A stretch of DNA of 64,000 nt from Garcia nutans (lineage: Eukaryota; Streptophyta; Magnoliopsida; Malpighiales; Euphorbiaceae). Position numbers and translations under genes: made by a program. The stretch is from contig CANTUV010000072.1 of the NCBI GenBank assembly GCA_947685225.1, positions 8,866,001-8,930,000 on the forward strand, written 5' to 3'. This document shows, in pieces, positions 1 through 12,217 of this stretch. Below the pieces are notes generated by a model, which worked only from the letters and a program-made list of their open reading frames with translations, did no database searches and had not been told where the DNA came from. Position 1 is the first letter of the stretch, and each line of letters starts with the position of its first letter.

Positions 1-1719
1 GTTTAATCTGAAATTTTAAAAGAATGATTTTAAGATGTAAAATTTAGTGCTGTAAAAATTTTAGAATTTTTAGTCAAGTAGATTATTTTATACAATTTTT
101 CAAAATAAGGATAGAGTGGAGTCTAAAACCAGAATGTACTATTCATATGGTCATTTTGCTAATACTCCTTTTGGATTAGGTTGTTAAGAGGTTGAATTGC
201 CCTAGCCTAAGTGTTGAGGATTCTTGGAAGAGTAAGTGTATAGATTGGTGTGAGTTGGTTTTAAGGTAAGTACAAATTACATTATTTCATACATTCATAT
301 TATGTTGAGATTTAACATACATTTGATTGTAAATGTGTTAAGAAATTTAATGCATTATTAATGCATATTAATAATGTATGTTTGGTATGATGTGAATGTT
401 GTGATGAGTATGCAAAATATGTGTTAATGCCATTGATTATATCCATTTGAATGATGAAATGAAATATGGAATATGAAATGTAAAAGATGTGATGATGAAA
501 TGAAATGTGAAAGATATGATATTATGAAGAATTGCCCTATTGTGATTTGAGATCATATGAGATATGAGGCCATGGTTGTTGGCTATGATAATGCAAATGA
601 AATATATATAATGGAGGCATGGTTGCCTAATTAATTATGAGAAATTAAATGAAAAGAAATTGATAATGAGATAAATGAAATGATTGTGTGCCTAATATGT
701 TTATTCAATTTTCAGAGTTCTGGTTTTGGCGGCATGCCTATGAATCACTAGATAGGTGAAATGACCGGGTCGTAAGCCGAGTCCAGTTGAAAAATGTGAA
801 ATGTGATGTTTTTGGGGTGAAATGACCGGGTCGTAAGCCTCAAAAACAAATTATTGAAACTAGATTGGGTGAAATGACTGGGTCGTAAACTCAAATCTAG
901 TTGATTATCCATGGATAAATGTATTGATGATTATGATTATAGACCAAAACAGTAACTCTGAACTTTGAATAGCATATTAGATTATTTTTGGGCCCATGCT
1001 TGTGTTTGTTTAAATGTGACTATTGAATGGTTAAACAAATGAATAATGAGATGACTACTATACATACGTTATTGAAACCGGTAAAATTTGAAATATAATA
1101 TTCTCTTGATTGTGTGACATTAGCATGGCATTAAAGCATCATAGCACTGTAATTTGTACCACTAAGCCGTTGGCTTAGCGCGAATGTGATTCTTCGCGCA
1201 GGTGACAGGGAAGAACCAGAGAGTTCCTCTAGGCCGAGTCGAGTCTAGATTTTGAGGTGTTGATAGTGGGCTTAAAGATCAAAGACTGACTGCCAAAGAA
1301 ATGTATAAATTTTATGGGTTGTAAAACTTGAGTTTGGATATATATGAATTTGTAAATATTGTTACTTTCCACTGCATAGTGAACAAATATTTTATCTACT
1401 ATATTTCATAATAAACCTTTACTTTATGTTGTACTAGAAGTGTAAATCCTTTTTGCAGGTTGTAGTTGAGGTTATAAGGGGGATTTATTGGGAGTGTACT
1501 GAGAATGATTTTGTTTGCATTGATTTGTGTAAAATATTTTTAAAAATCAGAAAAAAACCAGTTTTGTCGACACTTGGGACTCAATTTTTAGGCAAAACTA
1601 TGGCAAAATTTCTGTAAAAATCGGAACTAAAAATTTGACTAAGTAAAATTGGTAGCAACATTAGGATAGTGTGGCGCCTCTACTAGGCTTACATATGTAG
1701 GTCGGGAAGGGGTGTTACA
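1..1719 (+). repeat. Tekay-like LTR, 3' part (plus orientation)
   Basis: The fragment ends in ggggtgttaca, the reverse complement of the tgtaacacccc terminus of the Tekay LTRs at 11553 and 18831. It also shares the block around 1160-1210 (cactaagccgttggcttagcgc) with those LTRs in reverse complement. It therefore looks like the 3' part of a related LTR in plus orientation, cut by the window edge. Three degenerate copies of a gaaatgaccgggtcgtaa unit lie at 757-885; its core gaccgggtc is a palindrome. No coding sequence was seen. It could be a solo LTR or the end of a larger element. Confidence 0.7.
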
Positions 1720-2623
1720 TCAACCACTTTGGAAAATCACTTTTCCATAACCCTAAATCTCCACTTCCATTCTCAAACTCCAACCAAACATAGCCAAATC
1801 CAATATTTGACTTTAAAATACTTGTTTATGAATCAAAACAACACATTTAGAACCAATTTGCCCAATTAAAGCTCATGTCTTCAAAACCCCAAAAATCCAT
1901 AACCCTAAATTCTCTCTCTTCACCATTCTTTATCCAAACTCCATCATCTCTTCAATCTAACCTTAAAATCATTGTTAACTAACCAAAATAACATCATACA
2001 CACCAATTCCAAAAATTATAACATACTACTTAAAAATCCAAATTATCACATAAATCAAACTTCTATGGAATTCAAAGAAAAGAATTGAAAACTTACTAAA
2101 TTTGGTGGAAATCACCAAAAATCCACTTTGAATACTTGAAATCCTTCAATTTGTAGAGTATGGAAGAAGTAAAATCCTTGGCTTCTCTTCAATGGAGGTT
2201 TGACCCTTGTGAGAAGAAGAGGAAGATGAAGATAACTTTTAAATTTTCTTTTTCTTTTCATCTTTATTTTTAACCATATATATATATTAAAATAATTTAA
2301 TAATTAATTATTTAATAAATTAAAAGTCCTAATTTTCCTCTTCCATTCAAAAATAATTTATTTTTGAATTATTTTATTAATTTTAAATTTCTAAAAATTT
2401 ATTTACAAAAATGCCATTGGACTTTGACTTTTCTTTTAAAAAGTATTGACTTTTATATGTTATATATATTTTGCATGTATATCACATATATATTCCATTT
2501 TTTCATTTAAAATCCCTTCATTTTTCATTTAAAACCATTAATTTAATTTATCCTTTTGAATTATAATTTATTTTATTAAATTTTTCAAAAATTAGAAATT
2601 TTTAAAAATTTTAGGATGTTGCA
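1720..2623 (-). repeat. Tekay-like LTR fragment (minus orientation)
   Basis: This AT-rich stretch resembles, in the same direction, the end of the minus-strand Tekay LTRs (compare 13400-14117): CA-rich text with caaaccctaaa words, a run ending in 'aaacttactaaa..tggtgg', then an AT-rich tail closing with ggatgttgca next to the Tat-1 sequence. It probably is a minus-oriented LTR that inserted into Tat-1 and was itself split by the plus-oriented LTR on its left. No ORF of note. The assignment rests on layout and word similarity, not on an alignment. Confidence 0.45.
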
Positions 2624-2765
2624 CGACCCATACTTTTCACCTACTTATAGGAGAAATGACCATTGGTCCAGTCGATTATACAGCCATAACTGGTATCTGG
2701 TACTATGGCATTCTGGTCCCTCTTACCAATAATATTCTAACATTCAAAGAAGTTTCAATTTAGGT
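2624..2765 (+). pseudogene. Plant mobile domain remnant (antisense gene of Tat-1)
   Basis: The plus strand encodes THTFHLLIGEMTIGPVDYTA followed by ITG, a degraded match to the mobile-domain segment of Tat-2 at about 49584-49680. The element reads on the minus strand, so this gene is antisense to pol, as in Tat-2. Only one exon-sized piece remains, cut on the left by the LTR fragment ending at 2623 and running into repeat sequence on the right. Confidence 0.6.
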
Positions 2766-2811
2766 TTTTCTTATACATATATATATATATATATATTTTA
2801 TTGCTCTAATT

Positions 2812-3035
2812 TTTGTCTAGTCCGCTCATGCCGGTTTTCGAAACTAGCGAGCTGTCCTAATTTTTGCCTAAGCTGCCCTTGCAGATTTTCAACTTAGCGG
2901 ACCTTCCTTTTTTAATTTTTTTTATCGCTCTAATTTTTATCTAGTCCGCCCTTGTGGGTTTTCAGAACTAGCGAGCTGTCCTAATTTTTGCCTAAGCTGC
3001 CCTTACGCGGACCTTCCTTTTTTAATTAATTTTTT
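2812..3035 (+). repeat. Hairpin repeats in the intron of the antisense gene (Tat-1 copy)
   Basis: Four imperfect units of about 45 bp, each a stem around a ccc/ggg inner pair (for example cctaagctgccc ... cttagcgg), separate the mobile-domain remnant from the DUF7745-like exon. They correspond to 25990-26120 in Tat-2. The region ends with tttcttacag, a plausible splice acceptor for the next exon. A (ta)n run precedes the array at about 2778-2797. Confidence 0.6.
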
Positions 3036-3045
3036 TTCTTACAGA

Positions 3046-3440
3046 TTTGGCTTTAGGAGAATCTCTGCTTGCTCGATACTCCATCTATGAATTTTGCTAG
3101 AAATCTACCATGACATTATTCTGCTATGAATCTACTCCATCCTACTTCTTCGTATGTTGAATGGGTTGATTGGATCCACTCACGCGCTGAAGTCAACATC
3201 AGTTGGTTAGTACCTTGGTGGAAGATTTCTTGTATAACCATGCGGACATACTTGACTTATGTTCCTCTTGCTACTCATCATTGAGGTACTTGCTATAATC
3301 CTCGCCAGCTTGATCGTCAGTATGGAGCTGAGCCTTGAGATTCTGAATTCACTCCTGATTTAGACATGCCTTGTCTGACTGAAGCCTACTTGGATTGGCT
3401 GAAGCAATGTTGGCCTGTACGTCACACTTATTGTCTGCCA
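3046..3440 (+). pseudogene. DUF7745-like antisense gene remnant of Tat-1 (last exon)
   Basis: The plus strand carries the degraded homologue of the Tat-2 minus-strand exon at 25552-25983. Recognisable words include YVEWVDWIHS, WWKIS and RQYGAEP, with several stops (for example a tga after 'ctcatcat'). It is antisense to Tat-1 pol and lies between integrase and the element's 3' end. DUF7745-like proteins are common in plant genomes as transposon-borne genes; their biochemical function is not known. Confidence 0.6.
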
Positions 3441-3682
3441 TAGATTTTATATTTGTCAATTTCTTTAGGACAAAAAAATAATAAAAGTAATAATAAGAGA
3501 TGTTTCCTTTCCTTTTATTATTTGTTATCACCTTATGCTATTGTGTTTATTTATTTCATCCATATTTGGTCAAATACTTATAACAGTGCACATAGAACAA
3601 TTTTAATATTAATTATGTTTTATTAAATTGGGGAACAACCAAACATAAAGCCAACATAGACACGATCATGCCTATTGCCAAC

Positions 3683-3835
3683 TAGCCCTTTTGGGTTTTC
3701 TAATTGACGATTTTCTCTCATTTAGCTCTAATTGTTGCCTAGCCCACCCTTTTGGGTTTTTGGAACTAGCGAACTGCTCTAACTTTTGCCTAGGCCGCCC
3801 TTTTTGGGTTTTCAACCTAGCAAGCTCTTTTCCTT
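3683..3835 (+). repeat. Hairpin repeats between integrase and antisense gene (Tat-1 copy)
   Basis: Three units of 35-45 bp with gggttttc or gggttttt cores and flanking arms such as actagccc / ctaattga or ctagcaagc / cctaggcc. They match 25195-25345 in Tat-2 in reverse complement and follow the integrase stop directly. Confidence 0.6.
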
Positions 3836-3847
3836 TTTCTCTTTTTT

Positions 3848-4977
3848 TTATACATAAAACATCTTTAACCTGTCAATGTTCACTAGCTCACTAAACTCGT
3901 TCCCGTCCATGTTTGATAACTTCACTGCACCCTTTTTCATGACTTGTTTCACAACATATGGCCCTTCCCATCTAGGCCTAAATTTTCCTCTTGGATCAGA
4001 TACATTAGGCTTACATTGTTTCAACACTAAATCCCCGACTTTGAGTTTTCTAATCTTAACCCTTCTATTATAGGCTCGACCTTTTTGTATCTTTGATACA
4101 GTTGATGATGATACAGTGCTTTTAACCTTCTCTCCTCTAATAAAGCTAACTGAGTATATCTGCTCTCTACCCATTCCATTTCAGGCAGTTCAGCTTCCAA
4201 GACCACTCTTAATAACTTGATCTTAATTTCAATTGGCAACACTGCTTCCATCCCGTAATCCAAAGAGAACGGTGTCATTCCGGTCGGTGTTCGTACACTT
4301 GTCCTATATCCCCACAAAGCAAAAGGAAGCATCTCTGACCAATCCCTATATGTCTTGGTCATCTTGGACAAAATTTGCTTAATTGTCTTGTTTGCTACTT
4401 CTACTGCACCATTAACCTTTGGTCTATAAGGAGAGGATCGGTGATGATGGATTTGGTACTTCAAGAATAAGTCCTTAACTGCTCCTTGAAACTGTACCCC
4501 ATTGTCTGATATCATACTGTGCGGGACCCCATACCTACAGATGAGGTTCTTTTCAATAAATCTAGCCATTTGACTTGCCCCCAATTTGTTGAACGATTCA
4601 GCTTTGACCCATTTTGAAAGATAATCTACCGCTACTACAATAAAATGGTGACCTTTTGAGGCTGTCAGATGTATCTCTCCTATAATGTTGATACCCCAGG
4701 TGGCAAAGGGCTAGGGTGAAGACATAGAATTCAATTCTTCAGGAGGCATGTGATTCAAATTACCATACATCTGACATTGCTGGCACTTCTTTACAAACTC
4801 AATACAATCTCTCTCCATGGTCAACCAGTAGTAATCTTGTCGAATTATCTTCTTAACTAGGGCTAAGCCACTCATGTGTGGACTGCAACTTCCCGCGTGT
4901 ATTTCTGACATGATATGCTTTGTTTCAGGCTTCCTCAAGCATCTTAAGTGCACCCCATCAGGCCATCTTCGATCCAT
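3848..4977 (-). pseudogene. Integrase of Tat-1 (broken)
   Basis: This encodes the integrase that would join element cDNA to chromosomal DNA. The minus strand gives the zinc-binding HHCC region (HAGSCSPHMSG ... CQQCQ) at 4711-4930, then the catalytic core in another ORF: SDNGVQF carries the second aspartate and GAVEVANKTIKQ the glutamate (4027-4584). A C-terminal SH3-like segment follows (3848-4070; GPYVVKQV). The core around the first aspartate, upstream of 4584, is interrupted. At least two frame changes separate the pieces, so no full integrase can be made. It is closely similar to Tat-2 integrase at 23967-25187. Confidence 0.85.
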
Positions 4978-5065
4978 GGAAGGTGATGTATTGTAAAGAC
5001 CAACGCCTTATGGCTCTTCTTTCTTTCTTTGTTATCCCCAATGGGTATTTGCTTTCCCCTAAAAA

Positions 5066-5963
5066 TCATCTTATAGTATCATACCATGCATCATGGTCTA
5101 TATCAGTTTCCAAGATTGTCTCATATTCAAAGCAAGGAGTTGATGAACTGGTCAAAATCAGAGGCTTGAGGAATAAGTTGACAGGATTTTCCCATACCGA
5201 AGCCAATGTGGCTAGGGCATCAGCCATCTGGTTTTCTTCTCTTGGTAGGTGTATAAACCTACACTTCTTAAAGTTCTTCTTCATCATGGTCAAGTAATGG
5301 TGGTATGGTTTTAATTTCTTTTCTTTCAACTCCCCCTCTCCATTTACTTGGGATACTACTAACAATGAATCGCCAAAAACTTCCACTTATTCACCTTTAT
5401 AATCATTAGGGTTTCCAAACCAAAGATACATGCTTCGTACTCCACCATTTGGTTGCCCAGAATTCCAACTTTTTGGCTAAGGGGATAAGTTTCCCTTCGG
5501 GCGATTCTAGTATGACTCCCAAACCTGCTCCTTTCCTATTCAATGCTCCGTCAAAATACATTTTCCATCCTTGTACTTCAATGGCCTCTAAATGTTCATC
5601 TAAAAATTCCAAGACTACCTCTTCGCTATCTAGTAATGGTTGTTGGGCCAGGAATTCTACCACTGCTCTGCCTTTGATTATTTTCCTGGTTACATACTCA
5701 ATCTCAAATTCTTCGAATATTATCAACCATTACCCATACTTCCCAATCAAAATGGGTGTCTCCCTTAAGTACTTCATTGGATCCAACCTGGAAATTGCTT
5801 GCACACTATAAGATTGAAAGTAATGCTGCAACTTCTTAAAAGACCAAACCATAGCTATACAGGTCTTTTCAATGACACTATACTTAGTTTCATAAGGTAG
5901 GAGCTTTCTACTCAAATAGTAAACTGCGTGCTCAATCCCTGACTCATCTGCTTGGGCTAGCAT
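5066..5963 (-). pseudogene. Dual RNase H region of Tat-1 (broken)
   Basis: The Ty3-type RNase H remnant comes first (YYLSRKLLPYETKYS, 5730-5963). An archaeal-type RNase H follows, recognised by MYFDGALNRKGAGLG (about 5500-5560) and by a distal MADALATLAS segment (near 5200). Having both is a hallmark of the Tat lineage. The domains would degrade RNA in RNA-DNA hybrids during reverse transcription. An in-frame stop at 5727-5729 and a frameshift near 5390 break it. Confidence 0.85.
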
Positions 5964-6017
5964 GGCTCCTACTGACTCTTCTTCTATTGCTAAGTATAGT
6001 AATAGGCATTTACCGGG

Positions 6018-6955
6018 TTAAGGTGATTTCAAAATAGGTGGATTCAGCAAGTACTCTTTTATTCGTTTAAAGGCCCTTTGACATTCTTCATTCCACAGGA
6101 CTGGCTGATTCTTCTTAAGCAACTTGAAGATAGGCTCACAGATTGTTATGAGCTTTGCTATAAACCTGCTAATGTATTGTAATTTACCAATGAATCCCCA
6201 AACTTCTCTCTCCGTCTTAGGGGCTAGCATATCTCTTATTGCTTTAACTTTTTCAGGGTCAATCTCAATGCCATTTGGACCAATCACAAGTCCCAACAAT
6301 TTACCTGAGGTAACCCCGAACACACACTTCTTTGGGTTTAATCTTAGCTTATATTTCAATGCTCTATTGAAGAATAATTCTAAGTTTTGGAAGTGTTGTT
6401 CCCTCATATCTGATTTCACCATCATATCATCAACATATACTTTGACTTCTTTGTGCATCATATCATGAAATAATGTGGTGGCCATCCTTTGGTAGGTTGC
6501 TCCAGCATTCTTTAATCCGAATGACATCACCCTACAATAAAATATACCCTATGTAGCAATAAAAGCAGTTTTGGCTTTATCCTCTTAGGCCATTAACACT
6601 TGATTGTATCCGAAAAATCCATCTACAAATGAATGTAGCACGCTAGAGGCTGCACTATCAATGAGGACATCTATATGGGTAAAGCAAAATCATCTTTAGG
6701 GGAAGCCTTGTTTAAATCTCTATAGTCCACACAGACCCTTATTCTTCCATCTTTCTTTGGCACAGGTACTATGTTGGCTAGCCAATCTGGATATTCTATC
6801 ACTTCAAGGAACTTTACTTGTATTTGTTTAGTGACCTCTTCTTTAACGAATTCAGCCCATTCCGGCCTCAAACACCTAAGCTTTTGTTTGACAGGCATCA
6901 TATGAGTGTAAATAAGAATGAGATGTTCGGCTATGTCTTGATATATTCCAGGCAT
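6018..6955 (-). pseudogene. Reverse transcriptase of Tat-1 (broken)
   Basis: The N-terminal RT block (VPKKDGRIRVCVDYRDLNKA) ends at 6671. The palm with an intact YVDD motif is in the ORF 6018-6530, after SFGLKNAGATYQRM. Between them the frame shifts near 6675 and two stops occur in the frame that would join them (near 6540 and 6580). A taa at 6015-6017 separates RT from the RNase H region in the same frame. The catalytic motif is preserved while the surroundings are not, which argues for neutral decay. Confidence 0.85.
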
Positions 6956-7041
6956 ATCCTCATAAGACCAAGAAAATATTTCTTCATATTTTTTAAATAT
7001 TTTTTCAAATATCTCTCTCTCATCAGGAGTAAGGTCGGATG

Positions 7042-7589
7042 CTATGCTAATGTTTTAGGATTTTTGGTTGTTCCCAAATTTAATGATTGAGTATCAACAA
7101 AGTTAATATTAAAGATGCTCATGTAACCACTATTTGAATGTATGCAACCATTAGGAGAAACATCACACAAGTAAGCAAAATTAGACTTTATTGCAATCAT
7201 TTTGGAAAAGAAAACATCATCATCCTCATACAAAGCAGACAAATTAAAATCAAAATCAAAATCATAAAGCAGAATATCTTCAAATTTTTCTTTGATTAAG
7301 GCAGCAATCTCATCTGGAGTTTTCTCTACTTTCAGGACAGCTTCCTTCTTCTCTTCCGGATTGGGCTCCTTGTTGGCTGGCAGGTTGAGTTCTTTCTTCA
7401 CTTGTTCCACTAACTCGACAACATTAGCAAAAATTTCAAAATTCGGGATCAACTTTCTCATGAACATGATAGGCTCGGGCTTTCCTTGGAGTGGTCCCAT
7501 GTCTAGAGCTTTGACAAAGATTTTTTCAAGTGGCGGGAAGCTCATCTTCTAATTCTTCTTTGGCTGGACATCTTTGTTGGCTTCATCAT
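7042..7589 (-). pseudogene. Protease-RT spacer of Tat-1, truncated by Tat-2 insertion
   Basis: A 167-codon ORF begins MSFPPLEKIFVKA and is rich in Glu/Lys and then Asp. It is collinear with Tat-2 21462-21941. It has no catalytic motif I recognise; it links the protease and RT domains. The coding text continues to 7589, where the Tat-2 LTR begins. The end of the ORF near 7042 is frameshifted relative to RT. Confidence 0.7.
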
Positions 7590-8897
7590 TGTACACCCTT
7601 AATTTTTGACCCAGTCCGATCCAATATATTTTATTTAGTCCAAAATAATTTTTGTGTTGTCTAATATATTTTAATTGGTCCAAAATAATTTTTGTTATCT
7701 TAATTAAATAATTTTTGCTTTATTATCTAATTTTTATTAAATTCTAAAACACTAGACCCAAATTCAACTTCTAAACCTAAAATAGTAAACTCTAACTCCT
7801 TTAAAACCTTAAACCCTAACTTTTTCTAAACCTTAATCCTTTAAAACATTAAAAACAATAAAAACATAAATATTTTAAATTTACACAGTAAAGTTGAAAT
7901 CACCATTTAAAACCATGAATCAAAAGTATTTTAAAGTGTCTAAAACCCTAGTTTCATGATTTCACCATTCAAACCTTAATTTGTTTAATCAAAGAGTCTT
8001 ACCAACCTTTTAAAACATAAAACCTCAATCTATTTTAATTCCATAAAAAAAGTCACAGTAGCCTAATTTTATGAATTCCAAAACCTTAACACATGAGATA
8101 AAGAACCCTAAATGGAAACAGTAGCTATAATTTGGATTTTCATTTACCTTATTCAATTCCATATTTGATCATGCTTTGTTTTATTTCTTATGCTGTAATT
8201 TATTTAAATTCAATGCTTGGTTTATTTTTTTATCATGGATGGATGTTTACTTTTTATTGATATTTGGTACCTTTGATGAATAATCTATTTATTATGAATG
8301 GATATTTACTTTTATCAATTTATTTAGATTTCCAAATGTTGTAAGAGGTATGTTTCCACTTGGTGGGTACCTCATTAGTTAAATATCATGTAATTTAATT
8401 TGCTTTTCTATTTTAGAACCAATGTAAAGGGCATGTTTCTACCTTTCGGTAGGTGTCCTATTTAGGCATGTGATGTAAGGACATGTTTCCATCTTCGGAT
8501 GGGTGTCCATTTATTTGCTTTGTTTGGACATTGCTTTGATTTTAATATAATGATGCTTTCTTTTAATTATGGTGTGTAATATGGATAATGTTATTATATT
8601 TAAGAATTTTATAATATTAAGACCTGTAAAGGAGGCTGGTTCCAATGAACCGGGCGTTGTGGGGGTGCTGGGCCATTTCTCACCTTCCCCACACGTACCC
8701 AACTTTTCAAACCCATTAGGGGGTTGGGGATTCCTTAGGAATCGAGTCATCCACCCCTTTATTTTTCCAGGCCCGTCCGAGTTGCGACTCCATTTTCTCT
8801 GGACTTAGGTTCGTGTTCTCTAAGGCCCCGAGCCTAAACAGTGCCGAAGTCGCAAGAACCATTCCACCGGGAGTGAGGGCAAAAATCCCCGCTCACA
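7590..8897 (+). repeat. 5' LTR of Tat-2 (internally deleted)
   Basis: It starts tgtacacccttaattt and ends ccccgctcaca. At 1308 bp it is about 870 bp shorter than its partner at 51253-53434. The missing block lies at about 7738, where 'tttttattaa' joins 'attctaaaac'. The lost part holds the GC-rich hairpin and TATA box present in the partner, so this LTR probably has no promoter. Confidence 0.85.
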
Positions 8898-8898
8898 G

Positions 8899-8914
8899 TG
8901 GCGACTCCACTGGG
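8899..8914 (+). other. Primer-binding site of Tat-2
   Basis: The sequence tggcgactccactggg begins one base after the LTR end. The same sequence follows the other Tat LTRs (42639, and on the minus strand 54557-54541). Tat/Ogre elements are often primed by tRNA-Arg; matching to a specific tRNA is my inference. Confidence 0.75.
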
Positions 8915-9885
8915 ATAAGAGAAGTTGATTCCATTTGTCTTCATATTATTCTATTCTTTCTTATAATGATATTATCCATTGCATCATCTTAGATTGCATC
9001 GTGTACGTGAGTTAGGATGCCCGTGTTACCCATGTTATGTTATGTAAGGGATACCATACTTTCACTCAAGGTATGGAGATCGAGCATGGCATAACCAATC
9101 ATAGCCTTGTACCGTTTGATATATACTTGCTATAAGAACCTAAGCCTTTAAACTCAAAGACTAAAGCTCATGTAATTGGCCTAGTTACTTTCCTTAGGTT
9201 TTACCCCAAATGCATGTTGTTTGACTATGGTTAGTTTATCTTACTCTAAATGATGGCTTATTTGGTTTGTTCTTTTTCTAATATGACCTAAGTATATTGT
9301 AAGCTCAAAATAAACTTTTCTTTAAAGTCCAAAAGACCAAAGCTATTTTCAAAAAAAAAAAAATTTTAAGTTGGTCTTTGGACATAAGACTTTTCTAAAA
9401 ACAAATCAAAAATTCTTTGGCCCATGGCCCAAATACTAAGCCCAAAATCCATTTTCCTAAAATCTTTTATAATGGGCTTAGAAACAAAACTATTTTCACC
9501 AAACCTTTTCTTACAAAGAGCTTGTAAAAATATTTAGGTCAATTATGAAATACCAAAAATCAATTGTGGGCCTAGTTTATACTAAGAATAAATTAACCAT
9601 GGGCTTGTTTTTGGCATGAATCATTAGTTACTTTTTCAAGTGAGAAATCTATCTATAATAAACCTCTTAATTTTATTTTAATCCAATATAGCATAAAAGC
9701 TACTTTGGTTGGATAAATGGATTAAAACCTAATTAATGGGAATTACTATAAATGGATTTCCATTTTTGAAAATATAAGTATTAGTTGAAACGATCAAATA
9801 GGCCCTAGCTGAGCAAAGTATCTAGCAATGACTCAATCACTTTGAGGGCCTCAAATGGATTTCCTATGAATCCGATCAAATAAGG
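8915..9885 (+). other. Untranslated leader of Tat-2
   Basis: No ORF. It is collinear with Tat-3 42655-43520 and, in reverse, with Tat-1 53881-54540. Near 9790 the similarity to Tat-3 ends and the sequence jumps into the middle of gag, so the gag start codon and N-terminal part are deleted in this copy. Confidence 0.65.
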
Positions 9886-10611
9886 ATGATTGTGAGAGGG
9901 GTGTTGCCTAATCTTTGTGAGAAGATGTCTCATACACTCATCCATGATTTCAAAGACCTTCTCCAAGCTGGTTTGCAAATTGAAGAATGGGAAAGGGAGA
10001 AAAGTCATTTTGCAACAAAAAGGAACGAGAAAGGGAGCTATCAACCTGGTAGCCAAAGCATGCAAAAGGCCGTCGGTGTTAATGCTACTAACCAAGGAAC
10101 AAGGAGACAATTTTTGGAATTGGGAAAACAGATGTCTTGGGTTCTCAACAGACTTCAAAGAAAAGGACTGCTACAACCCCTAAATCCTCGTCCTTTACCT
10201 AACCCTCTCCCACCTAACTTTGACACCAAAGCATTTTATCAATTTCACCAAATGCAAGGGCATAACATGGATAGATGTGTAAGGTTAAGACATGATATTC
10301 AAAATCTAATTGATAATGGGAAGCTACCCGAGCCCAACAAACCAAACACCAAAGATAACCCATTGCCAAAATTCAATAGGGTACCACCACCGGCAACCTT
10401 CATGATTGGAGGAGGTTTGCATGAGGACTTTGTCATGTCTTCTTTCCAAGATGTGGATGAAAAAGCAACCAAAGAAGAAGAGGCGTTTGTCAAAATTGAA
10501 CAAGCTATGATGGGTGGAGAAGTAGCAATTTGTGTTGTCAACGGGTTTTGGGATTCAAGTGATAGTGATGATGATATTGTATCCAAGAAGGAGGAGTGGA
10601 CTTGGTCCTAG
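9886..10611 (+). pseudogene. gag of Tat-2, C-terminal half
   Basis: This is the structural protein that would form the cytoplasmic particle around element RNA. The 241-codon ORF includes a charged segment (LQIEEWEREKSHF) and a zinc-knuckle-like motif, FYQFHQMQGHNMDRC, at about residues 135-149. The usual leading cysteine is tyrosine here. An Asp/Glu-rich tail follows. The N-terminal half is missing (Tat-3 43826-44362 keeps that half). A tag in the same frame at 10609-10611 separates gag from the protease part. Confidence 0.7.
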
Positions 10612-10626
10612 CCCAAAGAAGATGAG

Positions 10627-11552
10627 GTGATGAACACTAGATCCGGTAAGCCTTATGCAAGGCCACCACCTAAGGAGGTAGAAATAAATAAGGGAAAAGA
10701 AGTTGAAGTGGAAGAAGATGATGTTGTGCTCAGGCAATTGAAAAGAACCCAAGCAAGTGTTAGCATTTGGGACTTATTAGCTACTTCTAAAAAGCACCGA
10801 GAAACTATGGCCAAAGCCTTAGCTAGCATGCCAATTTCTACCTCCACAACACCAGAGGAGTTGATCAACTTCATAAAAATTGGGGAAGTAATGAAATGTG
10901 AAGAGGTCCAAGAAAAGAGTGAAGTTAATATGGGAGCAGTTTCTTTTTCGGATGCGGACTTACCGGAGGAGGGGAGAGACCACATCCGCCCTCTCTTTAT
11001 CAAAATAGAAGTTAAGGGGAAGAGGACTCCTTGTGTAATGGTTAATGATGGGTCCACCATAAATGTTTGTCCTCTTAAGATATTACCAAAGCTAGCCATG
11101 TCAACAAGAGATCTAATCTCGACCAATGTAACGATTCATGCTTATGACAACACTAAGAGGCATGCCGAAGGGACTTTCAAAGCGGCTGTCAAGGTTGGTC
11201 CAATTGAATCTATTGTTGAGTTTGTTGTTTTAGACATACCAGTTACCTTCGCCTTACTCTTGGGGTGACCATGGTTTCACCCTCTTGGTGGAGTTCCTTC
11301 CACCCTTCATCAAAAGATCAAATTCCCCAAAGAAAATGAGACAGTGGTCATTGAAGCTAAAGATAATGAGATTGTTACCGCTTTAATGGTTGAGAGGCCT
11401 CTCAATGGTTTTCAAGTAGCTGCAATTTCTGATGATAAAGTGGTGGACTCCAAAGTCTTGAATATGATGAAGAACATGAACTACCTTCTCGGAGCTGGTC
11501 TTGGAAAGGGTAAGACTGGTTTGACAAAGTTGCCGGATTTTAGAACTCAAAC
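10627..11552 (+). pseudogene. Protease region of Tat-2, interrupted by Tekay insertion
   Basis: It is in frame with gag. It contains a retropepsin-like segment with VMVNDGSTINVCPLK (active Asp in DGS) at about 11038-11083 and, further on, ALLLG directly followed by a tga stop at 11266-11268 and then PWF; a Gly-Arg-Pro-Trp sequence would be usual, so this is a single-base nonsense change. The reading frame continues through VERPLNGFQVAAIS (about 11390-11430) until the Tekay LTR begins at 11553, and resumes at 21396. A fragment homologous to the last part is on the minus strand at 53504-53785. Confidence 0.75.
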
Positions 11553-12217
11553 TGTAACACCCCTATATCCCGTATACGTACCAAGCATGCTTAAACGATC
11601 GTAATATACGTATACTGAATATAGAAAATGCCACAGTTTAAAACTACACAACATATATCTTTGTAAATAAGTGAAACCAATCTCAAACATTTAAAAGAAA
11701 TTCAAAAGACACCATATATATATAAACGTTTATTAACTCGCAGCGGAAGTTATTACAAATATTTGCAAATACAAATATGTTATAAATCAAAGTTTACAAA
11801 ACATAGAATATATATACATGATTGGCAGCTCTTCTCTGATCTTTAAATTCCAAAAATAAATCCTTCAATGCCTAGTCTCACTTGGTCTTGAGGAGCTCTC
11901 AGGTTCAACTCTGTCACCTGCGCGATCAAACACTATCGCGCTAAGCCAACGGCTTAGTAGCACAAAATATAATACTACTATGTTTCAATGCAATGTCAAT
12001 GTCACAATCAATCTCAAACATCATTCAAAATAATATCACATTTCAACATCATACTTTGTTCAATGTCATAACAACATTTATATTATATCTTCATAGTTCC
12101 ATTAATTTCACCATTCAAGAATCACATTAAATACAAAGACAAGCATGGGCCCAAAAACACTAATATGCCATTCAACTTTCAGAGTTAATGTTTTGGTTCA
12201 ATTATCACATTTATCAT

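Noticed and set aside
8569..8808. Conserved 79-codon ORF in Tat LTRs (also 42227-42442, 48426-48632, 53048-53345, 54643-54946)
   Set aside because: It is the R/U5 part of the LTR, open on both strands by chance; the frame is interrupted or shifted between copies, so the conservation is that of the LTR itself.
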